Source: Nocardioides caldifontis
Lineage (GTDB): Bacteria > Actinomycetota > Actinomycetes > Propionibacteriales > Nocardioidaceae
Direction: 5' to 3'
Length of the DNA: 64,000 nt
Assembly (NCBI RefSeq): GCF_008087345.1
Contig: NZ_ML701736.1
Span: forward strand, 165,222-229,221
Position numbers and translations under genes: made by a program. The notes beneath the pieces were generated by a model. That model saw nothing but the letters and a program-made list of their open reading frames with translations. It did not search any database and had not been told where the DNA came from. The number at the start of each line of letters is the position of its first letter. Within the stretch, counting starts at the first letter, position 1. This document shows positions 44,984 through 54,499 of the stretch, piece after piece.

Positions 44984-47900
44984 ATGTCCGAGGCCGAGCA
45001 GCTCAGGCGCGCGCCGCGCCGGAACCGTGGCCGCCGACGTGGCCGCGACGGGCGCGAGCGGTCGCGCGCGCTCCCGCCCGAGGAGGTCGCCCGCCGGGCC
45101 TCGCTCGTCCCCGAGCTGACCTACCCCGAAGAGCTGCCGGTCGCCGCGCGGCGCGAGGAGATCGTCGAGGCGATCAGGCGCCACCAGGTGGTCGTGGTGG
45201 CGGGCGAGACCGGCTCGGGCAAGACGACCCAGCTGCCGAAGATGTGTCTCGAGGCGGGCCGTGGGATCAGCGGTCTCGTGGGCCACACCCAGCCCCGCCG
45301 CATCGCGGCACGCAGCGTCTCGGAGCGGATCGCCGAGGAGCTCGGTGTCGAGCACGGCGGGGTCGTCGGCTACCAGGTGCGGTTCACCGACCAGGCCGGC
45401 CCCGACACGCTCGTGAAGCTGATGACCGACGGCATCCTGCTCGCCGAGCTCCAGCACGACCGGCGGCTCGAGCGCTACGACACGATCATCATCGACGAGG
45501 CCCACGAGCGGAGCCTCAACATCGACTTCCTGCTCGGCTACCTGAAGCAGCTGCTGCCGAAGCGGCCCGACCTCAAGCTGGTCATCACCTCCGCCACCAT
45601 CGACCCGCAGCGGTTCGCCGAGCACTTCGCCGACGGGGACGGCAAGCCCGCACCCGTCATCGAGGTCTCAGGACGCACCTACCCGGTCGAGCTCCGCTAC
45701 CGGCCACTGATCGAGGAGCCGTACGACGACGAGGAGGGCGAGCCGGTCGTCCGTGACCAGACCGAGGCGATCGTCGCCGCCTGCCAGGAGCTGGTCGCCG
45801 AGGGGCCGGGCGACATCCTGGTCTTCCTCCCGGGTGAGCGCGAGATCCGCGACACCGCCGACGCGCTCGCGGGCGTGCGGTGGGGCCGCGAGGAGCCGGA
45901 GGTCGTGCCCTTGTTCGCCCGGCTCTCCGCCGCCGAGCAGCACAGGGTCTTCCAGCGCCACACGCGACGCCGCATCGTGCTCGCGACGAACGTCGCCGAG
46001 ACCAGCCTCACCGTCCCGGGGATCCGGTACGTCGTCGACACCGGCGTCGCCAGGATCTCCCGCTACTCCGCCCGTACGAAGGTGCAGCGGCTGCCGATCG
46101 AGCCGATCAGCCAGGCCTCCGCCCAGCAGCGCTCCGGCCGCTGCGGCCGGGTGGAGGCGGGCATCGCGATCCGGCTCTACTCCGAGGAGGACTTCCTCTC
46201 CCGCCCCGAGTTCACCGACCCCGAGATCCTGCGGACCAACCTGGCCTCGGTGATCCTGCAGATGACGGCGCTCGGGCTGGGCGACGTCGCACGGTTCCCG
46301 TTCGTCGACCCGCCGGACAGCCGCCAGGTGAACGCGGGCGTGCAGCTGCTCGAGGAGCTCGGCGCCCTGCAGCCGGGGGAGCGCGGCGCACGTCCCCGGC
46401 TCACCACGGTCGGCCGCCGGCTCGTCACCCTCCCGGTCGACCCGCGGCTCGCCCGGATGATCCTCGAGGCGGACCGGCTCGGCGTCCTCCGCGAGGTGCT
46501 CGTGCTCGCGGCCGCGCTCTCGGTCCAGGACCCGCGCGAGCGACCGGTCGACCAGCAGGCGCAGGCCGACCAGCTGCACGCCCGGTTCAAGCACCCGCGC
46601 TCGGACTTCCTCACGCTGCTCAACCTCTGGCGCCACGTGCGCACCGAGCAGCGCGAGAAGAGCTCGAGCTCCTTCCGGAGGATGTGCCGGGCCGAGCACC
46701 TGAACTACCTCCGGATCCGCGAGTGGCAGGAGCTCGAGTCGCAGCTGCGGCACACCGCCAAGCAGCTCGGGATGCGGGTCTCGACGAGCTCGACCACCGG
46801 CGGCGGGTCGGCGGAGCAGGTCGACGAGGACGGCGTCCACCAGGCGCTGCTGTCCGGGCTGCTGTCGCACGTCGGACTGCGGGACCCTGAGAAGCGCGAT
46901 TATCTCGGCGCGCGCGGCACCCGTTTCTCGATCTTCCCGGGGTCGGGGCTCTTCCGGAAGCAGCCGCAGCTCGTGATGGCCGCGGAGCTCGTCGAGACCT
47001 CCCGGCTCTACGCGCGCACCAACGCCGCGATCGAGCCGGAGTGGGCGGAGCGGCTCGGTGCACACCTGGTGAAGCGCAGCTACTCCGAGCCGCACTGGTC
47101 GCGCAAGCGCGCCGCCGTCATGGCCTACGAGCGCGTCACGCTGTACGGCGTCCCCCTCGTCGCCGACCGGCTGGTCAACTACGGGAAGGTCGACCGCGAG
47201 ACCGCCCGCGAGCTGTTCATCCGCCATGCCCTGGTCTACGGCGAGTGGCAGACCAACCACCGGTTCTTCCGGGAGAACCGTGCCCTGCTCGAGGAGGCCG
47301 AGGAGCTCGAGCACCGGGCCCGCCGCCGGGACATCGTCGTCGACGAGCACACGCTGTTCGACTTCTACGACGCCCGGGTCGGAGAGGAGGTGGTCTCGGG
47401 CGCCCACTTCGACAGCTGGTGGAAGCGGGCCCGCCAGCGCAAGCCCGACCTGCTCACCTTCGACCCGGCGATGCTCGTCAACGAAGCGGCCGGCGACGTG
47501 CGGCAACAGGACTACCCCGATGTGTGGCAGGAGGGCGATCTCGCGCTGCCGCTGAGCTACCACTTCGAGCCGGGTGCTGCCGAGGACGGGCTCACCGTGG
47601 AGGTGCCGCTCGCGGCGCTCAACCAGGTCCCGGACGACGTGGTGTCGTGGCAGGTCCCCGGGCTGCGGGAGGAGCTGGTGGTGGCGCTCCTGCGCTCCCT
47701 GCCGAAGCAGCTGCGCGTCAGCTTCGTCCCCGCACCGAATTTCGCGAAGGAGTTCCTGGCGACCGTGCCGCCGGGGCGGGAGCCGCTGCTCGACGCGCTC
47801 GAGCGCCACCTACGCTCGCGCACCGGTGTCGTCGTGCCGCGCGAGGCCTGGGACTGGTCGAAGGTGCCCGCGCACCTGCGGCCGACCTACCGGGTCGTCG

Positions 47901-48877
47901 ACGAGGACGGTTCGCTCGTCTCCGAGGGCAAGGAGCTCGCAGCGCTGAAGGTGCCGCTCGAGGAGCGGTTCGCCGAGGCGCTCACCGATGCCGCCGCCGA
48001 TCGGACCAGCACCGGGCAGCGCGGCTGGACGTTCGGGACCGTCGAGGAGTCGTTCGAGCAGACCCGGGCAGGGCACCAGGTGAAGGGCTACCCGGCGCTG
48101 CTCGACGAGGGCGCCACGGTCGGGCTCCGGGTCTTCGGCAGCGCCGCGGAGCAGGAAGCGGCCCACCGCCTGGGCGTACGCCGGCTCCTGCACCTCGCCC
48201 TGCCGAGCCCGGCCGGCCGGCTCACCGAGGGGTGGGACAACCAGCGGAAGCTCCAGCTCGCCGGGTCGCCGTACCCCGGGGTGCGCGAGCTGCTCGACGA
48301 CTGCGTGCTGGCGGCGGTGGAGGCGCTGATGGACCGGAACGGCGGGCCGGTCCGCGACGAGGAGGCGTTCGACCGGTTGGTCGCGGCGTGCCGCCCCGAC
48401 CTGCCCCGGGCCGCCGCGGAGGTGCTCGACGGGGTCCTGCGCGTGCTGGACGCCTGGCGGCAGACCGACCGGCTCCTCACCGGCTCGGTCGACCTGCCGC
48501 TGCTGCCGGCGATGACCGACATGCGCGCCCAGGTGGCGCGGCTGGTGGGGCGCGGCTTCGTCGCCGACACCGGGGCGGACCGGCTGCGCCACCTCCCGCG
48601 CTACCTCGCCGCCGTGCGCCACCGCCACGAGCGGCTGCTCTCCGGCGGCGTGCAGGCACTGAACCGCGACCGGGCGCTGATGGACCAGGTGCTGCCTCTC
48701 CAGGAGAGCTACCTGCACCGGGTCGAGGCGCTCCCGGACGGCACCCCGGAGCCGCTGGCGCTGCGCCGGGTGCGGTGGATGCTCGAGGAGCTCCGCGTGA
48801 GCCTGTGGGCGCAGCAGCTCGGCACGCCCGAGCCGGTGTCGGACGCGCGGATCAGGAAGGCGCTCGCCGCCGCCTGA
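44984..48877 (+). CDS. hrpA: ATP-dependent RNA helicase HrpA
   Basis: The 1297-residue DEAH-box helicase has a short Arg-rich N-terminus, Walker A GETGSGKTTQ at about residues 74-83, DEAH at 171-174, SATI at about 205, and the QRSGRCGRVEAG motif VI. A ratchet/OB-like region and the long DUF3418 C-terminal part typical of HrpA follow. E. coli HrpA rescues stalled or collided ribosomes. Length matches the family. The ATG at 44984 opens MSEAEQLRRA. It is followed by a convergent MazF/PemK-like gene. Confidence 0.96.
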   Translation: MSEAEQLRRAPRRNRGRRRGRDGRERSRALPPEEVARRASLVPELTYPEELPVAARREEIVEAIRRHQVVVVAGETGSGKTTQLPKMCLEAGRGISGLVGHTQPRRIAARSVSERIAEELGVEHGGVVGYQVRFTDQAGPDTLVKLMTDGILLAELQHDRRLERYDTIIIDEAHERSLNIDFLLGYLKQLLPKRPDLKLVITSATIDPQRFAEHFADGDGKPAPVIEVSGRTYPVELRYRPLIEEPYDDEEGEPVVRDQTEAIVAACQELVAEGPGDILVFLPGEREIRDTADALAGVRWGREEPEVVPLFARLSAAEQHRVFQRHTRRRIVLATNVAETSLTVPGIRYVVDTGVARISRYSARTKVQRLPIEPISQASAQQRSGRCGRVEAGIAIRLYSEEDFLSRPEFTDPEILRTNLASVILQMTALGLGDVARFPFVDPPDSRQVNAGVQLLEELGALQPGERGARPRLTTVGRRLVTLPVDPRLARMILEADRLGVLREVLVLAAALSVQDPRERPVDQQAQADQLHARFKHPRSDFLTLLNLWRHVRTEQREKSSSSFRRMCRAEHLNYLRIREWQELESQLRHTAKQLGMRVSTSSTTGGGSAEQVDEDGVHQALLSGLLSHVGLRDPEKRDYLGARGTRFSIFPGSGLFRKQPQLVMAAELVETSRLYARTNAAIEPEWAERLGAHLVKRSYSEPHWSRKRAAVMAYERVTLYGVPLVADRLVNYGKVDRETARELFIRHALVYGEWQTNHRFFRENRALLEEAEELEHRARRRDIVVDEHTLFDFYDARVGEEVVSGAHFDSWWKRARQRKPDLLTFDPAMLVNEAAGDVRQQDYPDVWQEGDLALPLSYHFEPGAAEDGLTVEVPLAALNQVPDDVVSWQVPGLREELVVALLRSLPKQLRVSFVPAPNFAKEFLATVPPGREPLLDALERHLRSRTGVVVPREAWDWSKVPAHLRPTYRVVDEDGSLVSEGKELAALKVPLEERFAEALTDAAADRTSTGQRGWTFGTVEESFEQTRAGHQVKGYPALLDEGATVGLRVFGSAAEQEAAHRLGVRRLLHLALPSPAGRLTEGWDNQRKLQLAGSPYPGVRELLDDCVLAAVEALMDRNGGPVRDEEAFDRLVAACRPDLPRAAAEVLDGVLRVLDAWRQTDRLLTGSVDLPLLPAMTDMRAQVARLVGRGFVADTGADRLRHLPRYLAAVRHRHERLLSGGVQALNRDRALMDQVLPLQESYLHRVEALPDGTPEPLALRRVRWMLEELRVSLWAQQLGTPEPVSDARIRKALAAA

Positions 48878-48886
48878 CCCGCGGGG

Positions 48887-49270
48887 TCACACCTCGGGGT
48901 GGTGCTCCCGGGCGGCCACCACGACGGCCTCGAACACCGGGCGGTCGAGCGCCGCACCCTCCCGTCGTACCTCGTCCTCGGGCAGGAGCAGGAGACGGTC
49001 GAGCCGCACCTCGCTCGGCCGTCCCGAGGAGTCCCAGCCGCCGGAGCCGATGTCCATCCAGTACCGGCCCCACCGCGCCTCGTCCGCGGCGTCGAGGTCG
49101 TGGTCCTGGCTGCTCAGCTGGAGGCAGCGCAGCAGGCCGCCCGGTGCGCGCGAGAGCACCAGGACCGGGCGGTCCTTGCCCTGGGTCGGGTCGTCGTCGT
49201 AGGCGACCCAGGTCCACACCACCTCGCCCGGATCGGGCAGCCCGTCGCGCTCCGGCGTCCACTCGCTCAC
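48887..49270 (-). CDS. MazF/PemK-like protein without antitoxin partner
   Basis: This 127-residue protein resembles the PemK/MazF fold, with PGEVVWTWVAYDDD near the start and GKDRPVLVLSRAPGGLLRCLQLSS forming the core strands. MazF proteins are endoribonucleases, but the usual small antitoxin gene is absent on both sides: the upstream neighbour is a divergent EEP-family gene and the downstream one is hrpA. It may be a domesticated member; RNase activity is unproven. The ATG at 49270 opens MSEWTPERDG. Confidence 0.8.
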   Translation of the reverse strand: MSEWTPERDGLPDPGEVVWTWVAYDDDPTQGKDRPVLVLSRAPGGLLRCLQLSSQDHDLDAADEARWGRYWMDIGSGGWDSSGRPSEVRLDRLLLLPEDEVRREGAALDRPVFEAVVVAAREHHPEV

Positions 49271-49317
49271 GGCGCGACCCTACGCGGGCGGGCCTGTGCG
49301 GGGCATACGCTTCCCGC

Positions 49318-50304
49318 GTGGGCGAGGGAGCAGGCGGCGCTGCAGGGGGAGCGACGGGGCTGCGGGTCGGCACCTACAACCTCTACCTCGGAGCGGACCT
49401 GCTCCTGCTCCTCGGGGACCGGACCCCGGCGGAGATCGCGGCGAACCGCGAGGAGGTCCGCCGGCAGCTCGAGGCGACGGCGTTCCCCGGCCGGGTGGAC
49501 GCCGTGGCGCGGCTCCTCGTCGACCAGCGGCTCGACCTCGTCGGGCTGCAGGAGGTGTGCCGGTGGGAGGTCGACGGCGCGCTGCTGTGGGACTTCGCCG
49601 AGCTCCTCACCGGGGCGCTGGCCGGCCTCGGCGAGCCGTACGACGTGGTGGTGGCCGACCCGACGTTCTCCGGCTCGGGCACCCTCGAGCTCGACGGTGC
49701 GCCCGTCCGGCTCGGCCTGACCGGCAGCAACGCGGTGCTTCGGCGGCGCGGCGCCCGGGTCGAGGTGGTGTCGACGTCGACCGGCCGGTTCCGCGAGGCG
49801 CTCCGGCTGACCGCGATGGGCGAGACCGAGCTCGCGATCGGCCGCGGATGGTGCGCCGCACGGTGCCGGGTGGCCGGGGGCGGCGAGCTGGTGTTCGCGA
49901 CCACGCACACCGAGGCCCATGACGAGGGGTCGCGCGACGTGCAGCGCGACGAGCTGGTGGCGCTGCTCCCCGGCGACGGCACGCCCACGGTCCTGGTCGG
50001 CGACTTCAACGCGCCACCGGACCGTGTCGGGATGCCCGCCGGGCTCGTCGACGCCTGGGTGGCGGCAGGCCACGGCACCGAGGACCCCGCCGGGGTGACG
50101 TCGGGGCAGGCGGCGGACCTGCGCAACGAGGAGTCGTGGCTGCACCAGCGCATCGACTACGTGTGGGTGCGCGGGCTCGCGGTGGAGGAGTGCCACCGCT
50201 TCGGGGCCGAGCCGGAGGACCGCACGGGGACCGGGCTCTGGCCCTCGGACCACGCGGGGGTGGCCGCCACCGTGGTCATGCCGACACGGCAGGCCCGGAA
50301 GTAG
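49318..50304 (+). CDS. Endonuclease/exonuclease/phosphatase (EEP) family protein
   Basis: The 328-residue protein has the EEP fold with metal and catalytic residues in VGTYNLYLGADL (Asn), LVGLQEVC (Glu), VLVGDFNAPPD (Asp-Asn) and the C-terminal PSDHAGV (Asp-His). No signal peptide is evident, since the N-terminus is Gly/Ala-rich but not hydrophobic. Members hydrolyse nucleic acids, inositol phosphates or sphingomyelin; the substrate is unknown here. The start is GTG at 49318. A hairpin with a short T-rich tail follows the stop. Confidence 0.9.
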   Translation: MGEGAGGAAGGATGLRVGTYNLYLGADLLLLLGDRTPAEIAANREEVRRQLEATAFPGRVDAVARLLVDQRLDLVGLQEVCRWEVDGALLWDFAELLTGALAGLGEPYDVVVADPTFSGSGTLELDGAPVRLGLTGSNAVLRRRGARVEVVSTSTGRFREALRLTAMGETELAIGRGWCAARCRVAGGGELVFATTHTEAHDEGSRDVQRDELVALLPGDGTPTVLVGDFNAPPDRVGMPAGLVDAWVAAGHGTEDPAGVTSGQAADLRNEESWLHQRIDYVWVRGLAVEECHRFGAEPEDRTGTGLWPSDHAGVAATVVMPTRQARK

Positions 50305-50337
50305 GGGCGCCGGACCGGGAGCGCCTCACGGCGCGTG

Positions 50338-50357
50338 GCCGCTCGTAGCGGCTTCTT
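50338..50357 (+). terminator. Short hairpin with TTCTT tail
   Basis: GCCGCT (50338-50343) pairs with AGCGGC (50347-50352) across CGT, followed directly by TTCTT. It lies 34 bases after the EEP gene stop and is the most classical intrinsic-terminator shape in the window. Confidence 0.6.
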
Positions 50358-50406
50358 GTGGGACCCGGGGCTGCCGCGGCCCGACGCGTCGACCAGTGTA
50401 GACCGC

Positions 50407-51024
50407 TCAGCCGAGCCGGCCCTCGAGCTCGAGCCGTGCCGCGGACTCGAGCTGCTCGGCCATCGTCATCAGCCGCGACGCCGAGATGTCGCTGGGGTAC
50501 GACGACTCCGGCCCGTGGTCGACGCGGGCCCGACCGGCCGCGGCCACCCGGGTGAAGGCGGCCGCCCGGAACAACGCGTCCGCGAAGTCGCCGACCCGCA
50601 CGCCCCGCAGGACCGTGTCGGCCAGCCTCCGGACGTCCTCGGGGCGAGGCGGGTCGGTCACCCCGGCCACCACCTCGTGCACGGGCACGTGGGTGCGCCC
50701 CAGGTCGAACTCGCGAGCCGCGGTCTCGGGGTCGGCGTACACCCAGGCGCGGAGCAGGTAGAGCCGCCACAGCGCGCCGGCGAGCGAGCCGGGCGGCGCG
50801 CTCGACCACAGCGCGGCGATCTCGTCGAGCCCCTCGCTGTCGGCGAGCCGGACGATCCGCTCGACCACCTCGCTGTCGCCCTCGGTGCGTGGGCCGCGGA
50901 CCAGGAGCGTGGCCAGCCGGTCGGCCGCCTCGCTGCGCGCCATGGGGTCGACGTCGCCCACGATCGCCTCGAAGTGGGCGGCGCCGGGCAGCGCGGGTCG
51001 GTGGTGGCGGAGGGGCTCGGCCAT
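50407..51024 (-). CDS. Conserved actinobacterial hypothetical protein
   Basis: I do not recognise a characterised family. The 205-residue protein has no signal peptide or membrane segment and appears all-helical, with a conserved-looking GALWRLYLLRAWVYADPE segment at the centre. The ending, GPESSYPSDISASRLMTMAE, is followed by a Glu/Leu-rich helix. The ATG at 51024 opens MAEPLRHHRP. It is divergent from the sugar-binding lipoprotein gene with about 115 bases between them. No function is proposed. Confidence 0.75.
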   Translation of the reverse strand: MAEPLRHHRPALPGAAHFEAIVGDVDPMARSEAADRLATLLVRGPRTEGDSEVVERIVRLADSEGLDEIAALWSSAPPGSLAGALWRLYLLRAWVYADPETAAREFDLGRTHVPVHEVVAGVTDPPRPEDVRRLADTVLRGVRVGDFADALFRAAAFTRVAAAGRARVDHGPESSYPSDISASRLMTMAEQLESAARLELEGRLG

Positions 51025-51139
51025 TCGGCAAGCCTACGGCGGTCCCGGGCGGGTGGGACCGATACGGTGGGGCCCACGTGCCGCCCGTCCACGGTGCTGC
51101 GGCACCACGACCCCGACGGCCGATGACGAGGAGGGCAAG

Positions 51140-52516
51140 GTGGCAGCGGCGCGCAGGCTGGCGGGGGTGCTCGCGCTGGTGACGATGGGTGCGGCCCTGA
51201 GCGGTTGCACCGGTGGGGACGACCCCGAGCCGGAGCCCACCACCGCCACGACCTCCGCGACGCCGTCGCCCTCCGAGACCGCGACCCCGTCGTCGCTCGA
51301 CGTCGGGGTCTTCGGCGAGCGCCGGAAGGTCGCCGCCTACCAGGACATCGTCGACTCGTTCACCGCCGAGCACCCCGAGGTCGAGGTCGAGGTGACGGTG
51401 TTCGAGGACGCCCGCGCGGCGGCCGACGGCGCGCTCGCGGCCCTCGACTTCAACGCCGACCTCGACGTCTTCCTCGCCGACGACCGCTACCTCGCCGAGC
51501 TGGTGCTCACCGGTGGGCTGGAGCCGGTCGACACGCTGCTCGAGGAGCGCGACCTGGAGTTCGGCGACGACTACCAGCGGGTCGCCCTCACCGCGTTCAG
51601 CGCCAACTCGCGGCTCCAGTGCATGCCCGCCGACGTCTCGCCGCTGGTCGTCTACGTCAACACCGACCTGGTCGACGAGGCCTCGCCGCTCGACGAGCCG
51701 CCGCCGCTCCCGGACGAGGAGGACGCCTCGTGGACCTGGGAGGAGTTCACCCAGGTCGCGCGCAACGTCGCCTCCGTCGACGGCCCCGGTCCGGTGAAGG
51801 GCGTCTACCTCCCGCCGACCGTCGAGCTCGTCACCGCCCTGGTCCGCTCGGCCGGTGGCGACGTCGTCGACGACGTCCTCGACCCCGACAGCCTGACCCT
51901 GGCCTCCGACGATGCTCGCCGGGCCCTCACCGAGGCCGCGTCGCTGGCGCGCGACTCCTCGATCGCGCCGCGGCTGCGCGACCTCGACGACCGCGGCGCC
52001 CCGGGCATGTTCGCCGACGGCGAGCTGGGGATGTTCGTCGGCACCCGCGCCGACCTGCCCGAGCTCCGGGAGACCTCCGGGCTGCAGTTCGACGTCCTCC
52101 CGCTGCCCAGCCTCGGCCGGTCCCGGTCGGTCTCGCTGATGACCGGCTGGTGCCTCAACGCCGACTCGGACAACGTGTCCGTCGGCGCCGACCTCATCGC
52201 GCACGCCGTCGGCCCGGAGGGGTCGGAGATCGCGGCCTCCTCGGGGGTGATCGTGCCCAGCGGGCTCGACGCCGTCCACGACGAGGCGTTCACCGAGCCG
52301 GAGCTGCAGCCGCGGAACAGCCACGTCTTCGCCACCGCGATCCGCCGCAGCGACCCGATGCCGTTCGCCGTCCGCTGGGACGACGTCGTGGTCCGTGTCG
52401 AGCGGCTGGTGCAGCGGCTGTGGAGCCGGCCACGGATCGACCTCGAGGGGTCGCTCGAGGACCGGCTGGTCAGGCTCGACGAGGGCTCCGAGGGGATCCT
52501 GGCCGAGCCGGAGTGA
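51140..52516 (+). CDS. Extracellular solute-binding lipoprotein
   Basis: The 458-residue protein has a signal peptide ending in a lipobox (GAALSGC), a short Thr/Ser/Pro-rich linker, and a family-1-type solute-binding domain (DVGVFGERRKVAAYQDIVDS, FTAEHPEVEVEV, DADLDVFLADD-like segments, and GLQFDVLPLPSLGRSRS). Such proteins deliver sugars or similar ligands to ABC transporters, but no permease or ATPase gene is in this window. The start is GTG at 51140, preceded by GGAGGG. Ligand is unknown. Confidence 0.9.
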   Translation: MAAARRLAGVLALVTMGAALSGCTGGDDPEPEPTTATTSATPSPSETATPSSLDVGVFGERRKVAAYQDIVDSFTAEHPEVEVEVTVFEDARAAADGALAALDFNADLDVFLADDRYLAELVLTGGLEPVDTLLEERDLEFGDDYQRVALTAFSANSRLQCMPADVSPLVVYVNTDLVDEASPLDEPPPLPDEEDASWTWEEFTQVARNVASVDGPGPVKGVYLPPTVELVTALVRSAGGDVVDDVLDPDSLTLASDDARRALTEAASLARDSSIAPRLRDLDDRGAPGMFADGELGMFVGTRADLPELRETSGLQFDVLPLPSLGRSRSVSLMTGWCLNADSDNVSVGADLIAHAVGPEGSEIAASSGVIVPSGLDAVHDEAFTEPELQPRNSHVFATAIRRSDPMPFAVRWDDVVVRVERLVQRLWSRPRIDLEGSLEDRLVRLDEGSEGILAEPE

Positions 52517-52543
52517 GCCGGAGCGAGCCCGCCCCCGGGCGGC

Positions 52544-53821
52544 TCAGCCTGCCGCGGTGTCGCCGGGGTGGTCCGCGACGGCCTCGGCCAGGATCGCCGC
52601 GGTGAGGTCGATCTGCCAGGGGCGCGCGCCGAAGGAGCGCAGGGTCTCGCGGACGGCCGTCTCGTCGGCCGGGTTCGGAGGCTGCCAGAGCACGCGGCGC
52701 ACGTAGTCGGGGGTCAGCAGGTTCTCGACGGGGAGGTCGAGCTCCTCGGCGAGCTCGGTCAGCTGCCCGCGGGCCTGGGAGAGCCGCGCCGCTGCCGCGG
52801 GGTCCTTCTCGGCCCAGGTGCGTGGCGGAGGAGGACCGTCGTACCGCGCGGCGGCCTGGGGGAGAGCGGAGTCGGGCAGCTCGCGGGCGGCGCGCAGTGC
52901 GCTGACCCAGGTGCCGGCGTAGCGGTGGGCACCGCGGCCGTGGAACCCGCGCAGCGCGAGGAGCCCGGCCCGGTCCTTCGGGCTCGCCGTCGCGGCCTCG
53001 ACGATCGCCGAGTCGGGGATGATCCGGCCGGGGGTGACGTCGCGCTGCGCGGCGATCTCGTCGCGGGCCTCCCAGAGCGCGCGGACCGAGGCGAGGGCGC
53101 GGCGCCCCCGCACGCGGTGCAGCCCGGAGGTCCGGCGCCAGGGCTCCGGACGGGGCTCCGGGGCCGGGAGGTCGAGGAGGTGCTCGAACTCCTGGCGGGC
53201 CCACTCCCACTTGTCGGCCTCGACCAGCTGTGCCTGCAACGCGTCGCGGAGCGCGACGAGCGGCTCGACGTCGAGGGCGGCGTACTCCAGCCAGGGCGTC
53301 GGCAGCGGCCGGGTCGACCAGTCGACCGCCGAGTGCTCCTTGCGGAGCCGCCGCCCGAGGATCTCCTCCACCAGGGTGGCGAGCCCGACGCGGGGGTAGC
53401 CGAGCAGCCGTCCCGCCAGCTCGGTGTCGAACAGCGTGGTCGGTCGGAGCCCGAGCTCGGCGAGGCACGGGAGGTCCTGGCTGGCGGCGTGCAGGATCCA
53501 TTCGGTGCCCTCCAGCGCCTCGGCCAGGGAGCCGAGGTCGTCGAAGGCGATCGGGTCGACGAGCGCGGTGCCGGCCCCTTCGCGGCGCAGCTGCACGAGG
53601 TAGGCGCGGGCTGAGTAGCGGTACCCGGAGGCCCGCTCGGCGTCGATCGCGACCGGTCCGGTGCCGGAGGCGAGGGCGTCGACCGCCTCGGCGAGGGCCT
53701 CGGGGGTGTCGATGATCGGGGGGAGTCCGTCGCTCAGCTCCAGCAGCGGTGCAGGCGGGGCGGCCGGTTGCCCCTCCTCGGGTGCGTCGTCACCCTCCGA
53801 CGGCCCGGACTCCTCCCTCAT
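52544..53821 (-). CDS. Ribonuclease D-like exonuclease with HRDC domain
   Basis: The 425-residue protein has a DnaQ-like 3'-5' exonuclease domain with the Asp/Glu metal residues in VAIDAERASGYRYS, HAASQDLPCL and EYAALDVEPL. HRDC-like helical domains at about 235-310 and near the C-terminus follow. RNase D trims tRNA 3' ends in E. coli; in actinomycetes the role is less clear. The first Exo motif reads DAE as expected. The ATG at 53821 overlaps the stop of the DUF3000 gene (ATGA), an arrangement conserved in actinobacteria. Confidence 0.93.
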   Translation of the reverse strand: MREESGPSEGDDAPEEGQPAAPPAPLLELSDGLPPIIDTPEALAEAVDALASGTGPVAIDAERASGYRYSARAYLVQLRREGAGTALVDPIAFDDLGSLAEALEGTEWILHAASQDLPCLAELGLRPTTLFDTELAGRLLGYPRVGLATLVEEILGRRLRKEHSAVDWSTRPLPTPWLEYAALDVEPLVALRDALQAQLVEADKWEWARQEFEHLLDLPAPEPRPEPWRRTSGLHRVRGRRALASVRALWEARDEIAAQRDVTPGRIIPDSAIVEAATASPKDRAGLLALRGFHGRGAHRYAGTWVSALRAARELPDSALPQAAARYDGPPPPRTWAEKDPAAAARLSQARGQLTELAEELDLPVENLLTPDYVRRVLWQPPNPADETAVRETLRSFGARPWQIDLTAAILAEAVADHPGDTAAG

Positions 53822-54417
53822 CGCTCGCCGCGCTGACCGCGGCGGCTCGGGAGCGCGGTCACGCCTTCGGGCACGGGCTCCAGCCCCACGGCCGTGCAGA
53901 GCAGCTCGCCCCACGCCTCGACGTGCGGGGCGACGTCGCCGACCGGGGTCCAGGAGGCACGGATCTCGAGCTGGGCGCTGCCGCCGTCCTCGGCCATCCC
54001 GCCGAAGCTCTCCGAGGTCACCTTCGTGACCGTGCCGGACGGGGCCACGAACTCCGCCGAGTGCGCCTCGAGCGCCTCCATCAGCCAGGTCCAGGCGACG
54101 GCGGAGAGGAACGGGTCCATCGCGAACTCGGTGGTGAGCTCGGCGCGGGCGTAGGCGACGCAGCGGAACGTGCCGCTCCACGCGTCGTTGCCGGCCGGGT
54201 CGTGGAGGAGCACGATGCGGCCGGTCCCCGTGTCCTCGCCGTCGACGGTGACGTCCGCGGACAACGCGGCCGCGTAGGGCGCGATGCGCTGCGGTGCGGG
54301 CATCTCCTCGCACAGCACCTCGGGACGGAAGCGGGCGGCCCGCATCCGCGCGACCGCCTCCCGGAACTCCTCGGGAGGGGCGGACGCGTCCACACGGGGC
54401 TGGTGGCGTGTGGCCAT
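53818..54417 (-). CDS. DUF3000 domain protein
   Basis: This 199-residue protein matches DUF3000, an actinobacterial family of unknown function. The RFRPEVLCEEMPAPQRIAPY and DPAGNDAWSGTFRCVAYARA segments and the late WTPVGDVAPHVEAWGELL are characteristic. No export signal is seen. The ATG at 54417 is divergent from hemE; the stop overlaps the RNase D start. Co-conservation next to hemE and RNase D genes in actinobacteria suggests a housekeeping role. Confidence 0.9.
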   Translation of the reverse strand: MATRHQPRVDASAPPEEFREAVARMRAARFRPEVLCEEMPAPQRIAPYAAALSADVTVDGEDTGTGRIVLLHDPAGNDAWSGTFRCVAYARAELTTEFAMDPFLSAVAWTWLMEALEAHSAEFVAPSGTVTKVTSESFGGMAEDGGSAQLEIRASWTPVGDVAPHVEAWGELLCTAVGLEPVPEGVTALPSRRGQRGER

Positions 54418-54499
54418 GAGGTCAGCGTAGGCGTGGCGTCGCTCACGGGGGTACCGACACGCGGCGCCGGGGGGTGGGGCGCTCTGGGAGGATGACGCC

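Noticed and set aside
45668-47809. A 713-codon minus-strand frame inside hrpA
   Set aside because: Antisense to conserved HrpA motifs; composition typical of shadows.
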